This document shows, one piece after another, positions 42,401-49,995 of a stretch of 52,291 bases of DNA; the first letter of the stretch is position 1; each line of letters opens with the position of its first letter. The position numbers and the translations under genes are program-made. This DNA is from Hyphomonadaceae bacterium. GTDB taxonomy: Bacteria > Pseudomonadota > Alphaproteobacteria > Caulobacterales > Hyphomonadaceae. The notes beneath the pieces were generated by a model. It had not been told where the DNA came from and did no database searches. It was given only the letters and a program-made list of their open reading frames with translations. The stretch spans positions 1 through 52,291 of the forward strand of contig JALHLR010000023.1 of NCBI GenBank assembly GCA_022844475.1, given 5' to 3'.

Positions 42401-42432
42401 GCTGGAAAAATAGGAAGCATGGAGACGAAAGC

Positions 42433-42513
42433 GAGTCGACTCGTGAGTCGCGAGAAACTGCGTGAGGTGAGCATCCGCTCACATGAGTCGACCAGACGTG
42501 AGCGTTCGCTCAC
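42433..42513. promoter_or_regulatory. Palindrome- and GANTC-rich control region
   Basis: Two 16-bp copies of GTGAGC-N4-GCTCAC lie at 42467-42482 and 42498-42513, 31 bp apart start to start (about three helical turns). Four GANTC sites occur at 42433, 42438, 42445 and 42485, the first two forming the palindrome GAGTCGACTC; GAGTCGAC recurs at 42485. The region follows hpt (its stop overlaps the second palindrome) and precedes the 66-residue ORF. It looks like a dimer-pair operator combined with CcrM-sensitive promoter elements; the protein that binds is unknown. Confidence 0.55.
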
Positions 42514-43070
42514 ACGCCCCTGATCGCACCGATGAAAGGCAGGCCCCGCATCTTTCCGGCATCGTCCATCCCGTAGCCCACGAGATAGCGCGAGGGCGCA
42601 TCCCACGCCCAGGCGTCGAGCCCGTCGGTCACGGCTTCAGGTTTGCGCGCAAAAACGCCAGTCAGCACCTGGGCTGCACCCTTGGCCTGGAGATGGGCCC
42701 GGGCAAAGGCGATGGTGCGGCCGCTGTCGAACACGTCGTCGATCAGGAGAACGCCTTTCCCCTCGACCGACCGGGAAATGTCGGCGCGCACGACAATCCG
42801 CCCCGAACTCACCCGCTCATCATGGTAACTTTCAAGCCACAGCGCATCGAAGCCAAGGTCCACCCCCCGCGCCGACAGGGCGCGCAGCAGGTCGGCAGCA
42901 AACGGCACAGCCCCCATCAGGGTCACCACGCCGGTCCAGCTGCCCTGCGACACGGCCGGAAACAGCCTGTCGGCGAGGGCCGCCACCCGCGCCTGCACCT
43001 CTTCCGTGGTCAGCAGGACATCGACATTCGGGGGGACGAAAGGATCAGTGATCGCCAGCCTCCGGTGCAT
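42510..43070 (-). CDS. hpt: Phosphoribosyltransferase, hypoxanthine-guanine type
   Basis: A 186-residue purine salvage-type PRTase. The PRPP loop VLLIDDVFDSGRTIAFAR (about 104-121) and an early LMGAVPFAADLLRAL match hypoxanthine phosphoribosyltransferases, which make IMP/GMP from bases and PRPP. The C-terminus ends in WAWDAPSRYLVGYGMDDAGKMRGLPFIG (by position about 157-184), which is typical: YLVGYG-D. The likely ATG at 43070 lies 26 bases inside the end of the zinc-ribbon gene, so the two are probably translationally coupled. No good Shine-Dalgarno is seen, which fits coupling. The stop codon overlaps the palindrome at 42498-42513. Confidence 0.82.
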   Translation of the reverse strand: MHRRLAITDPFVPPNVDVLLTTEEVQARVAALADRLFPAVSQGSWTGVVTLMGAVPFAADLLRALSARGVDLGFDALWLESYHDERVSSGRIVVRADISRSVEGKGVLLIDDVFDSGRTIAFARAHLQAKGAAQVLTGVFARKPEAVTDGLDAWAWDAPSRYLVGYGMDDAGKMRGLPFIGAIRGV

Positions 43071-43926
43071 GATCGGCGGCGGCCGGTGCGTTATCGTGGG
43101 CCCCGGCGACCGCACCCCCGGCATGAGCCACATCGGGAGACGCTGCGCCATGGCTTTCCGGCACCGCGGGGGCTTCCGTCGCCTGCACCTGTGTTTCGCC
43201 CGGCGCTCCTGCGCCCTCGCCCTCCGGATAGGCAAAGGTCACGGTCAGCCGGTAGGTCTCGACCGGCGGGGCCTCGAAACGTGAGGTGAACTGGGAACGC
43301 TCACCCGGGCCCAGCGTCGGCACGGCCAGCTTGTCGGTCCAGGTCTGGACCTCGTTGCCCGCTTCATCCTTCAGCGTCACCCGCAGCTCCGGGGCCGTCC
43401 GGGACTCTTCGCTCAGGTTCACCGCCGCCCCCGTCACGGTCAGCACTGGCGTGGTCCCGTCAAACGAGCGCTTGGCCTCGACATTCTCCAGCGTCAGTCC
43501 GAACCGGTTCACATCCAGCCCGACCAGCCGGTAGATCGACGCCGCCCGCGGGAAAGCCTCCGCCACCTCGTTGCGGAATAGAACCGCCAGCCCAAGCAGG
43601 GCGACGAAAAGAACTCCCGACGTGGCCCATGCGATGGTGACAACGCGATTGCGGGTCTTCTTGCGTTTGGCGTGCTCGCGGGCCCGGAATTCGGCATGCG
43701 GACCAGCGCGGGCCTTGGAATTCTCCTGGGCGGTCCGGCGCAGGCGTTCGACCTGCTCGCGCGTCAGCCCGGTGTCCTCGGGCGCGACAGCGACATCGCC
43801 CTCTTCCTGCAGCTTTGCATGCCAGGCATGGCCACAGGTTGCGCAACGCACGCGGCGACCCTCCTTCCCGATGGAGGAGTCGTCGGCGAAGTACCGGGTA
43901 TCGCATGACGGACAAACAAGGATCAT
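43045..43926 (-). CDS. MJ0042 zinc-ribbon / DUF3426 membrane protein
   Basis: A 293-residue protein. The N-terminus is a zinc ribbon, CPSC-x18-CATC (about 5-30; the four cysteines spaced as in MJ0042 domains). A charged helical region follows (about 55-95), then a transmembrane segment (about 96-118, VTIAWATSGVLFVALLGLAVLF) and a periplasmic beta-rich DUF3426 domain (about 140-235). The tail is Ala/Glu/His-rich. This gene family sits beside ftsE in many alphaproteobacteria, so a link to division or envelope assembly is plausible but unproven. It diverges from ftsE across 88 bases with two GANTC sites. The chosen ATG at 43926 puts the zinc ribbon at the N-terminus. Confidence 0.85.
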   Translation of the reverse strand: MILVCPSCDTRYFADDSSIGKEGRRVRCATCGHAWHAKLQEEGDVAVAPEDTGLTREQVERLRRTAQENSKARAGPHAEFRAREHAKRKKTRNRVVTIAWATSGVLFVALLGLAVLFRNEVAEAFPRAASIYRLVGLDVNRFGLTLENVEAKRSFDGTTPVLTVTGAAVNLSEESRTAPELRVTLKDEAGNEVQTWTDKLAVPTLGPGERSQFTSRFEAPPVETYRLTVTFAYPEGEGAGAPGETQVQATEAPAVPESHGAASPDVAHAGGAVAGAHDNAPAAADHAPEAGDH

Positions 43927-43936
43927 CGCACTATCG

Positions 43937-43979
43937 GAATCACAGATACGGTTAATATAGTGCAATTAGGGCTGGAATC
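43937..43979. promoter_or_regulatory. Control region between the zinc-ribbon gene and ftsE
   Basis: The 88-bp divergent gap is AT-rich in its centre (TTAATATAGTGCAATTAG, 43952-43969). It carries GAATC at 43937-43941 and 43975-43979. A minus-strand -10-like ACTATATT (43961-43954) would start transcription near 43947 for the zinc-ribbon gene. I see no clear ftsE -10/-35 pair and only a broken CtrA-like half-site. Confidence 0.35.
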
Positions 43980-44014
43980 TGATTGCCGGGGTCCCCCGGC
44001 TGCCGCAGCGGAAT

Positions 44015-44737
44015 ATGATGCCGGACAATGACCTTTCAACCGATGAACCGGTGCTCCGGCTGGACCGGGTCGGGCTGTCCTATGGGCCGAAATCCGACGT
44101 TCTGGCTGATGTTTCGCTGTCCCTGCGCCCCGGATCGATGACATTCCTGACCGGGCCGTCGGGGTCGGGAAAATCCACCCTGCTGCGCCTGGCCTATCTT
44201 GCGCTGCGACCGACTGCCGGGCGGGTCTCGCTTTTTGGCGTTGAGACGAATCGCCTCCGCCGGCGCGACCTTGCCCCGCTTCGCCGCCGGGTTGGCGTCG
44301 TGTTCCAGGAATTCCGCCTGCTCGACCACCTCTCCGCCTACGACAATGTCGCCCTGCCGCTGCGGATCACGGGCCGGCCGGAGGCGTCCTACCGGCAGGA
44401 CGTGATTGATCTCCTTGGCTGGGTCGGCCTCGGCGACCGGCTCGAGGCGCGCCCGGCCACGCTCTCGGGCGGCGAGAAGCAGCGCGTCGCCATTGCGCGC
44501 GCCGTCGTCGGCAAGCCCGACCTGCTGATTGCGGACGAACCCACAGGCAATGTCGACGAGGAAATGGGCGAGCGGCTCTACCGTCTCTTCCGCGAACTCA
44601 ACCGCCGCCTCAAGACCACTGTTCTGATCGCCACCCATGACATGGCCCTTGTCCGGCGCGCGAAGAACGATGTGCTGCGGCTCGCCGAGGGCATGGTCGT
44701 CCGCGTGCCGCTCGACCAGCGCGAAGGCCAGCCATGA
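44015..44737 (+). CDS. ftsE: Cell-division ABC transporter ATPase FtsE
   Basis: A 240-residue ABC ATPase. Walker [10 protein letters not shown] (47-55), [15 protein letters not shown] (Q-loop and the FtsE-typical RLL-x-H), signature LSGGEKQR, Walker [13 protein letters not shown] and the H-loop ATHD are intact. FtsEX does not transport; its ATP cycle controls periplasmic peptidoglycan hydrolases at the division site. Two ATGs (44015, 44018) are possible. The ftsX start overlaps the stop by 4 bases, so the pair is translationally coupled. Confidence 0.95.
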   Translation: MMPDNDLSTDEPVLRLDRVGLSYGPKSDVLADVSLSLRPGSMTFLTGPSGSGKSTLLRLAYLALRPTAGRVSLFGVETNRLRRRDLAPLRRRVGVVFQEFRLLDHLSAYDNVALPLRITGRPEASYRQDVIDLLGWVGLGDRLEARPATLSGGEKQRVAIARAVVGKPDLLIADEPTGNVDEEMGERLYRLFRELNRRLKTTVLIATHDMALVRRAKNDVLRLAEGMVVRVPLDQREGQP

Positions 44738-45591
44738 GCCGGGCCGCGCCCCTGTTGCCGCGGGAAGATGCGCGCGAGGCGGCGCTGTTCTTCGTCGTCT
44801 GCGCGCTCTGCTTTCTCGCTGCCTTCTCCGGCCTCATCGCGCGCGCCGCCTATGCCGCCGCCGACGCGTGGACCAGCGAGGTCGCCGGCGAGATCACCAT
44901 CCGCGTCCGCGGCCCGGAAGCCGATACGCAGCGCGCAGTCGAGATCATCGCGAAGACAGAAGGCATCGCATCGGCCCACGCACTGACACGCGAGGAATCC
45001 GAAGAGCTGCTGAAGCCGTGGCTCGGCGCTGGGGGCGTTCCCGCCGGCCTCAACCTGCCCCGCCTCATCGCAGCCGAAGGCGCAGCCGGCGCGGGAGACT
45101 CCGTTGCAGCCGCGCTGAAGGAGGCGAACATCAACGCCACCGTCGATGATCATGAAACCTGGTCCGCAGACGCCAGGCGCGTCACCGGCACGATTGGCCT
45201 GGTCGCGCTTTCCGCAGTCGCCCTGCTCGGCGCAACCGGCATCGCCGTCATCGCCTTCGCAACCCACGCCACGATGCTTGCCCGCCGCGACATCGTCGAA
45301 CTGCTCCACCTTTCCGGCGCCAGGGATGACTTCATCGCCGGCCTTTTCGAGCGCCGCTTCCTCATGCTCGGCGTGCAGGCCGGCGCCCTTGGCGCCCTGC
45401 TCGCGTTCGGGACAGCCGCCTTCATTCTGTTCGCGGTTCGCCAGACGGACGAACAGGCCTGGCTCCTGCCGCAACTCTCACTGTCACTTGCAGACGGCCT
45501 GATCCTGGGCCTGTCGCCTCTCATCGCCGGGGCCGCCTCCATGTTCGCCGCCAATCTGACGGTGAAGCGCTCCCTTTCGGACATGGTCTGA
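44734..45591 (+). CDS. ftsX: Cell-division protein FtsX
   Basis: A 285-residue membrane protein with the FtsX layout: cytoplasmic N-terminus, TM1 (about 17-40), a periplasmic domain (about 41-148), then three more TM helices (about 150-178, 205-233, 245-272). LLHLSGARDDFIAGLFERRFL between TM2 and TM3 is the conserved coupling loop to FtsE. ANLTVKRSLSDMV ends the chain. With FtsE it gates peptidoglycan hydrolase activators at the septum. The start ATG overlaps the ftsE stop (ATGA). Confidence 0.93.
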   Translation: MSRAAPLLPREDAREAALFFVVCALCFLAAFSGLIARAAYAAADAWTSEVAGEITIRVRGPEADTQRAVEIIAKTEGIASAHALTREESEELLKPWLGAGGVPAGLNLPRLIAAEGAAGAGDSVAAALKEANINATVDDHETWSADARRVTGTIGLVALSAVALLGATGIAVIAFATHATMLARRDIVELLHLSGARDDFIAGLFERRFLMLGVQAGALGALLAFGTAAFILFAVRQTDEQAWLLPQLSLSLADGLILGLSPLIAGAASMFAANLTVKRSLSDMV

Positions 45592-45640
45592 GGCGATACA
45601 GGTATGTGCCCTGCCGCTCCCTCTGCTATGAGCTGACCCC

Positions 45641-46279
45641 GTGCAAACGCTGATCCGCATCTTGGTCATCCTCGTCGCGACCGGGCTCCTGGTCGCAGGG
45701 TGGGACTTTTCGCGCTTTGTCGCCCGCGCCGACCGCGCCGTAACGCCCGATCCCCCGCTCAACGCAGAGGCCGTGACCGCCCTCACCGGCGGAGCCGACG
45801 CGCGCATCATCACCGCGATCCAGCTTGCCGACTCGCTCGACGTGCCCCTGCTGATCTCCGGGGTAAATGTCGACACCACGGCGGCCGATATCGCCCGCAT
45901 CACCGGCGTCGATGTCGCCCGGATCGATTGCTGCGTCACGCTGGGCAAGGCGGCGGCGACAACCGAAGGCAATGGCGTGGAAGTGGCCGACTGGTCGCGC
46001 CGCACGCAGGTCAAGCGCATCATCGTCGTGACCTCGGAATACCACATGGACCGCGCGCTCCTCGAGCTTCAACGCGCCATGCCGGAAGGCACCTTCATTC
46101 CGCACGCCGTGATGACGACCAAGGTTCCTCCCGCCGACTGGTACAAGGACGCCTCCACCGCCAAGCTGCTGATCGACGAGTGGATCAAATACCGCCTTGC
46201 CGGCCTGCGCGGCGCAACGCTTGATGCGGGCAAGCCGGCCGACACGGTCCGGCAGGCCGAGGAAGGCCAGACAGAATGA
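45641..46279 (+). CDS. YdcF/SanA-like (DUF218) membrane protein
   Basis: A 212-residue protein with one N-terminal TM helix (about 4-24) and a periplasmic DUF218 domain. The family pattern is visible: VTALTGGADARI, PLLISGVNVD, the motif TTEGNGVEVADWSRR and VTSEYHMDRALLEL. SanA/ElyC-type members affect envelope integrity and undecaprenyl- or peptidoglycan-linked steps. The start is GTG at 45641 with a weak Shine-Dalgarno; no alternative gives the TM anchor. It follows ftsX by 49 bases and overlaps plsC by 4, so it belongs to the ftsEX transcript. Confidence 0.85.
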   Translation: MQTLIRILVILVATGLLVAGWDFSRFVARADRAVTPDPPLNAEAVTALTGGADARIITAIQLADSLDVPLLISGVNVDTTAADIARITGVDVARIDCCVTLGKAAATTEGNGVEVADWSRRTQVKRIIVVTSEYHMDRALLELQRAMPEGTFIPHAVMTTKVPPADWYKDASTAKLLIDEWIKYRLAGLRGATLDAGKPADTVRQAEEGQTE

Positions 46280-47010
46280 TCCTGATACGCTCGCTTCTCT
46301 ACGCCGTGTGGTTCTACCTCACCATGGCGATCATCGGCCTTGTCGGCATGCCCATTGCGATCTTCTCGCGCGACTTCGCAATGCACGTCGTGAGGTTCTT
46401 CTCACACACTCAGGCTTTCGGCCTGTGGCTGCTCTGCGGCATCAGCACCGAAGTGCGCGGCCGCGAGCACCTTCCCAAAGGCGGCGCAGGCCTCATCGCG
46501 ATGAAGCACCAGTCGACCTACGACACGCTGGCGCCTTTCATGTTCGTCGAGAACCCGGCCTACATCCTGAAGCAGGAATTGCTGAAGGCGCCGGTGTTCG
46601 GCATCTACGCCTCGCGCATCGGGATCCCGATCGACAGGGCCGGCGGCGCCAAGACAATGCGCCTGATGCTCGCCGCAGCAAAGCTCAGCGTCGCCTCCGG
46701 CCAGCAGATCATCATCTTCCCGGAAGGCACGCGCCAGCTGCCGGACACCCCCACCGATATCAAACCGGGGATCGTGCTGCTCTACAACGAACTGAAAGTC
46801 CCCTGTGTCCCCGTCGCCCTCAACACCGGCCTGTGCTGGCAAGGTTCAGGCTTCCTGCGCAAACCCGGCAGGATTGTCTTCGAAGTCCTGCCGCCGATCG
46901 CGCCCGGCCTGAAGCGCGAGGCGTTCACACAGGCGCTGAAGGACGCGCTCGATCCTGCAACCGAGCGGCTGGTGGCCGAGGGACGCGCAGCGCAGGGCAA
47001 GCGAGGCTAG
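46276..47010 (+). CDS. plsC: 1-acyl-sn-glycerol-3-phosphate acyltransferase
   Basis: A 244-residue LPLAT-family enzyme. The catalytic motif is KHQSTYDT (H-x4-D with His at about 77), then IGIPIDRAG (block II) and FPEGTRQ (block III); VPVALNTG is block IV. An N-terminal hydrophobic helix (about 6-30) places it at the inner membrane. It makes phosphatidic acid from lysophosphatidic acid and acyl-ACP/CoA. Its ATG overlaps the ydcF-like stop (ATGA), tying phospholipid synthesis to the division-ABC operon. Convergent with tyrC. Confidence 0.92.
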   Translation: MILIRSLLYAVWFYLTMAIIGLVGMPIAIFSRDFAMHVVRFFSHTQAFGLWLLCGISTEVRGREHLPKGGAGLIAMKHQSTYDTLAPFMFVENPAYILKQELLKAPVFGIYASRIGIPIDRAGGAKTMRLMLAAAKLSVASGQQIIIFPEGTRQLPDTPTDIKPGIVLLYNELKVPCVPVALNTGLCWQGSGFLRKPGRIVFEVLPPIAPGLKREAFTQALKDALDPATERLVAEGRAAQGKRG

Positions 47011-47025
47011 CCGACCAGCCCCGCG

Positions 47026-47952
47026 TTACTCCTCCGCCTTGTCCCGCCCGAAGTTCGCCGCGGCCGTATCCTGCCCTGCCTCGATGATCTCGCGGCGGAT
47101 GCCGCGCGCATGTGTGAACACATCGAAGAGCTTCTGCCCGTCGCCATTGCGGATCGCCTTGCGCAGCGCGGTCAGGTCATCGTCGAACCGCCCGAGCACT
47201 TCGAGAACGGCTTCCTTGTTGTTCAGGAAGACATCGCGCCACATCGTCGGATCCGAAGCGGCAATCCGCGTGAAGTCGCGGAAACCGGCGGCGGAGAATT
47301 TCACCACCTCGCCTTCCGTTACCGCCTCCATGTCGTACGCCGTGGCCACCATGTTGTAGGCGATCAGGTGAGGCAGGTGGCTGGTGACGGCCAGCACAAG
47401 ATCGTGGCGCTGGGCATCCATCCGCTCGACCTTCGAACCGAGTTTTGTCCAGAACGCCGCCAGGCGATCCGTCGCCGCGACATACGCCGCTGATCCACCC
47501 TGTTCCGGAGTGAGAATGCACCAGCGCCCCTGGAACAGAGACGCAAACCCCGCATCCGGCCCGGACTTCTCCGTACCCGCAACCGGGTGGCCCGGAATGA
47601 CATGCACATCCGCGCGCCCAAGCGATCGCCAGTCACGCGCGACATTGCCCTTCACCGACCCCACATCCGTGAGGATGGCGCCGGGCTTCATTGCGCCAAT
47701 GCTCGCCCGCGCCGTCGCCGCCATCGCGCCAACCGGCACGCAATGAAAGACAGCGTCGGCGCCGCTGACGGCTTCCCCGATGCTCGCGGCAGGCCTGCCG
47801 AAGCCGATCTCGCCTGCGCGCCTGAGCGCATTCGCGTCGCCATCGAACAGCACCACTTCAGCCGCCGCACCGCTCTCCAGCGCGGCGCGCGCGATCGAGC
47901 CGCCGATGAGGCCGACGCCAATGATGGCGATCTGGTTGAAAACCGCTGCCAT
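47026..47952 (-). CDS. tyrC: Prephenate/arogenate dehydrogenase
   Basis: A 308-residue oxidoreductase. The Rossmann loop IIGVGLIGGSIARA (about 10-23) binds NAD(P); HVIPGHPVAGTEKSG holds the catalytic histidine; VTSHLPHLIAYNMV carries the second conserved His, and SAAGFRDFTRIAASDPTMWRD is the dimer helix. It oxidises prephenate or arogenate toward tyrosine. The ATG overlaps the hisC stop by one base (TGATG), so the two are translationally coupled; a GTG one codon earlier is less likely. Cofactor and substrate preference cannot be told. Confidence 0.9.
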   Translation of the reverse strand: MAAVFNQIAIIGVGLIGGSIARAALESGAAAEVVLFDGDANALRRAGEIGFGRPAASIGEAVSGADAVFHCVPVGAMAATARASIGAMKPGAILTDVGSVKGNVARDWRSLGRADVHVIPGHPVAGTEKSGPDAGFASLFQGRWCILTPEQGGSAAYVAATDRLAAFWTKLGSKVERMDAQRHDLVLAVTSHLPHLIAYNMVATAYDMEAVTEGEVVKFSAAGFRDFTRIAASDPTMWRDVFLNNKEAVLEVLGRFDDDLTALRKAIRNGDGQKLFDVFTHARGIRREIIEAGQDTAAANFGRDKAEE

Positions 47953-49046
47953 CACTTGCCCAGGAATTCCCTGAGCAGCTTCAGCGCCACATCATTCGCT
48001 TCCGTCGTTCCGACCGAAACGCGAAGATGGTTGGGCATGTGATACCCGCCCAGTCCACGCACCGTGACGCCGCGCTCCTTCAGGAAAGCCAGCGCCTCGG
48101 CTGCCGTCCTGCCTTTTGTCTCGGGAAACTTCGCAACGACGAAGTTTCCGACACCTTCAATCACCTCGAGTCCCAGCGCCGTCAGCGCCCCGGCCAGGCG
48201 CGGCAGCTCCCGCTCGTTGTGAAGAAGCGACTGCTCGGTGAACGCATCATCCTCCAGCGCCGCGATCGCTGCAGCCTGTGCGGGCAAGCTGACGTTGAAC
48301 GGCATGCGCACCCGCTCGATCGCATCGACGATGTGCGGCGGCGCATAGCCCCAGCCAACGCGCAGGCCTGCGAGCCCGTACAGCTTCGAGAAGGTGCGCG
48401 TCACAATCACATTGCCCGACTGCGACGCCAGTTCGATGCCCGAGGCATAGTCATTCTTCTTCACGAACTCTGCATAGGCGCCGTCGAGCACAAGAAGCAC
48501 ATGCGGCGGCAGGCCCGCATGCAGGCGTTTCACCTCGTCATACGGCAGGTAAGTGCCTGTCGGGTTGTTGGGGTTCGCCAGCCAGACGATCTTTGTCTTC
48601 GGCGTTACCGCCTTCAGGATCGCATCGACGTCTGCCGTGAATTTGTCTTCCCCGACCGTGACCACCGTCGCGCCCTGCTGCTGGGCGATGATCGCGTAGA
48701 TCGCAAAGGCGTGCTTCGTGTTGATGCTTTCGTCGCCTGGTCCGAGATAGGCGCGGCCCAGCATCAGGAAGATGTCGTCCGATCCGGCGCCCAGCACCAG
48801 CCGCGCCGGATCAAGCCCGTGCTTGGCTGCGAGCGCGGCCTTCAGCTCACGCGCCGCGCCGTCTGGATAGAGCTCCATCCTGGCGGCGAGATCGGCGTAG
48901 ACCTTCTTCGCAAGCGGGCTCGCGCCCAGCGGGTTCTCGTTGGACGCCAGCTTGTAGGTCTTGCCCCCCGTGTTCTTCGGCGCCTCGCCAGGAACATAGG
49001 CGTTCACGCCGGCGAGCTGCGGCAAAGGCTTGGGATAATCAGTCAT
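47952..49046 (-). CDS. hisC: Histidinol-phosphate/aromatic aminotransferase HisC
   Basis: A 364-residue class I PLP aminotransferase. SNENPLGASP, GAGSDDIFLMLGRA, NPNNPTGTYL, a DGAYAEF block and the Schiff-base lysine in TRTFSKLYGLAGLRVGW (about 216) are present, and the C-terminal LRVSVGTTEAND supplies the carboxylate-binding Arg. It catalyses imidazole-acetol phosphate transamination in histidine synthesis. Position between a chorismate-mutase-like gene and tyrC suggests it also transaminates prephenate or arylpyruvates, as HisC of this type does in other alphaproteobacteria. No other his genes are in the operon. Confidence 0.9.
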   Translation of the reverse strand: MTDYPKPLPQLAGVNAYVPGEAPKNTGGKTYKLASNENPLGASPLAKKVYADLAARMELYPDGAARELKAALAAKHGLDPARLVLGAGSDDIFLMLGRAYLGPGDESINTKHAFAIYAIIAQQQGATVVTVGEDKFTADVDAILKAVTPKTKIVWLANPNNPTGTYLPYDEVKRLHAGLPPHVLLVLDGAYAEFVKKNDYASGIELASQSGNVIVTRTFSKLYGLAGLRVGWGYAPPHIVDAIERVRMPFNVSLPAQAAAIAALEDDAFTEQSLLHNERELPRLAGALTALGLEVIEGVGNFVVAKFPETKGRTAAEALAFLKERGVTVRGLGGYHMPNHLRVSVGTTEANDVALKLLREFLGK

Positions 49047-49060
49047 GGCTGGGCCCCGTA

Positions 49061-49843
49061 TCAGGGCCGAGGCCGTACCCCGACAACCCGGAGGCCGTCC
49101 AGCCCCGCGAGCCGCGCAAGGTCGATCCGCCGATCATCCGGCGCGACATACTCCGCGATGCGGATCAGCGCGAGCGAACGCGCCCGGGTCACCACTTCTG
49201 CCCTGAGGCCGACTTCCTGCAACATCTTCTCGGCTGTCCAGTGGTCATCGTGCGCGGTGGCCAGCATCTCATCATCGCCTGACGACTCGATCGGCAGGCG
49301 GCCGACAATGGCGACCTGCGGCATGCCCGGCGTGGCGCTCGGCAGGGCCGGCCATCCAGCCACGATCTTCAGGTCCTGGAAACGGCTCTCGTTCAGCATC
49401 GGCCACCACTGCCCGCCGCCGGCATGTTCCGGCCAGGGAACGCAGGCCAGCGTGCCCGGCATCGTCATGACGCGATCGAGCGCGTCACGAATACCCACCA
49501 CAGGCTGAAGATCCGGTCCGAATCCGAAATAGCCGCGCCCGGCTTCCAGCGTCAGCGAAACATCGCCCCCGGCCACGAAGACCGCCTTGAGCCCGCGGGC
49601 CGCCGCAACGTCGCCGCAGAGCGACCGCCACATGCGGGCGACCGCATCAGCCGGCGCGCCGGTTACAGCCGCCTCCCGGCAAAGCCTGCGCATCTCGGCT
49701 GCTTCACGCGCAGGCCGGAAACCGACGCCGCCGCTGGCCGGCAGCGGTGCATCGCGCATCTCGCGCCATTTCTGGCCCAATGCTGCCAGAAAGCCGTCTT
49801 CAGAGGCTCCTGACGAAGGATGGAAGCTATCTGCGGCCATCAT
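49061..49843 (-). CDS. Chorismate-mutase-like protein upstream of hisC-tyrC
   Basis: A 260-residue soluble protein. The first 80 residues resemble an AroQ chorismate mutase: [16 protein letters not shown], then [18 protein letters not shown] and [15 protein letters not shown]. The helix order and the R-x-x-RE pattern survive, but several usual catalytic residues are hard to place, so activity is uncertain. The remainder (about 85-260) is an uncharacterised domain with [22 protein letters not shown] and a closing [11 protein letters not shown], reminiscent of the dehydratase/ACT half of P-proteins only in position. Leading a hisC-tyrC operon (14 bases to hisC) points to tyrosine/phenylalanine synthesis. 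Either of two ATGs (49843, 49840) may be used. Confidence 0.65.
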   Translation of the reverse strand: MMAADSFHPSSGASEDGFLAALGQKWREMRDAPLPASGGVGFRPAREAAEMRRLCREAAVTGAPADAVARMWRSLCGDVAAARGLKAVFVAGGDVSLTLEAGRGYFGFGPDLQPVVGIRDALDRVMTMPGTLACVPWPEHAGGGQWWPMLNESRFQDLKIVAGWPALPSATPGMPQVAIVGRLPIESSGDDEMLATAHDDHWTAEKMLQEVGLRAEVVTRARSLALIRIAEYVAPDDRRIDLARLAGLDGLRVVGVRPRP

Positions 49844-49995
49844 GCTCTACTTACCTGCGCGCTCCCCAGCGCCCCTTGTCATACGACAGATCGGGCCAGT
49901 TCAGAACCCTCCAGGAGGTGAGTCTTGCAGCCAGCGCGCGAATGCTTCATTCCGGCGCCTACACTAGTCCGGGGCCTGAACGAGGTTCGGTAACC

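Noticed and set aside
42286..42606. A 106-codon minus-strand ORF across the palindrome region
   Set aside because: It overlaps two better-supported genes in another frame and its composition is shadow-like.
43951..43970. CtrA box in the ftsE upstream region (TTAA at 43952)
   Set aside because: The second half-site at the proper 7-base spacing reads CAAT, not TTAA.
49844..49995. SAM-II-like riboswitch before metX, suggested by CTTGCAGCCA
   Set aside because: Only that short core is present; the conserved upstream loop (TGATTT-type) and the downstream AGCTAAA pairing strand are missing.
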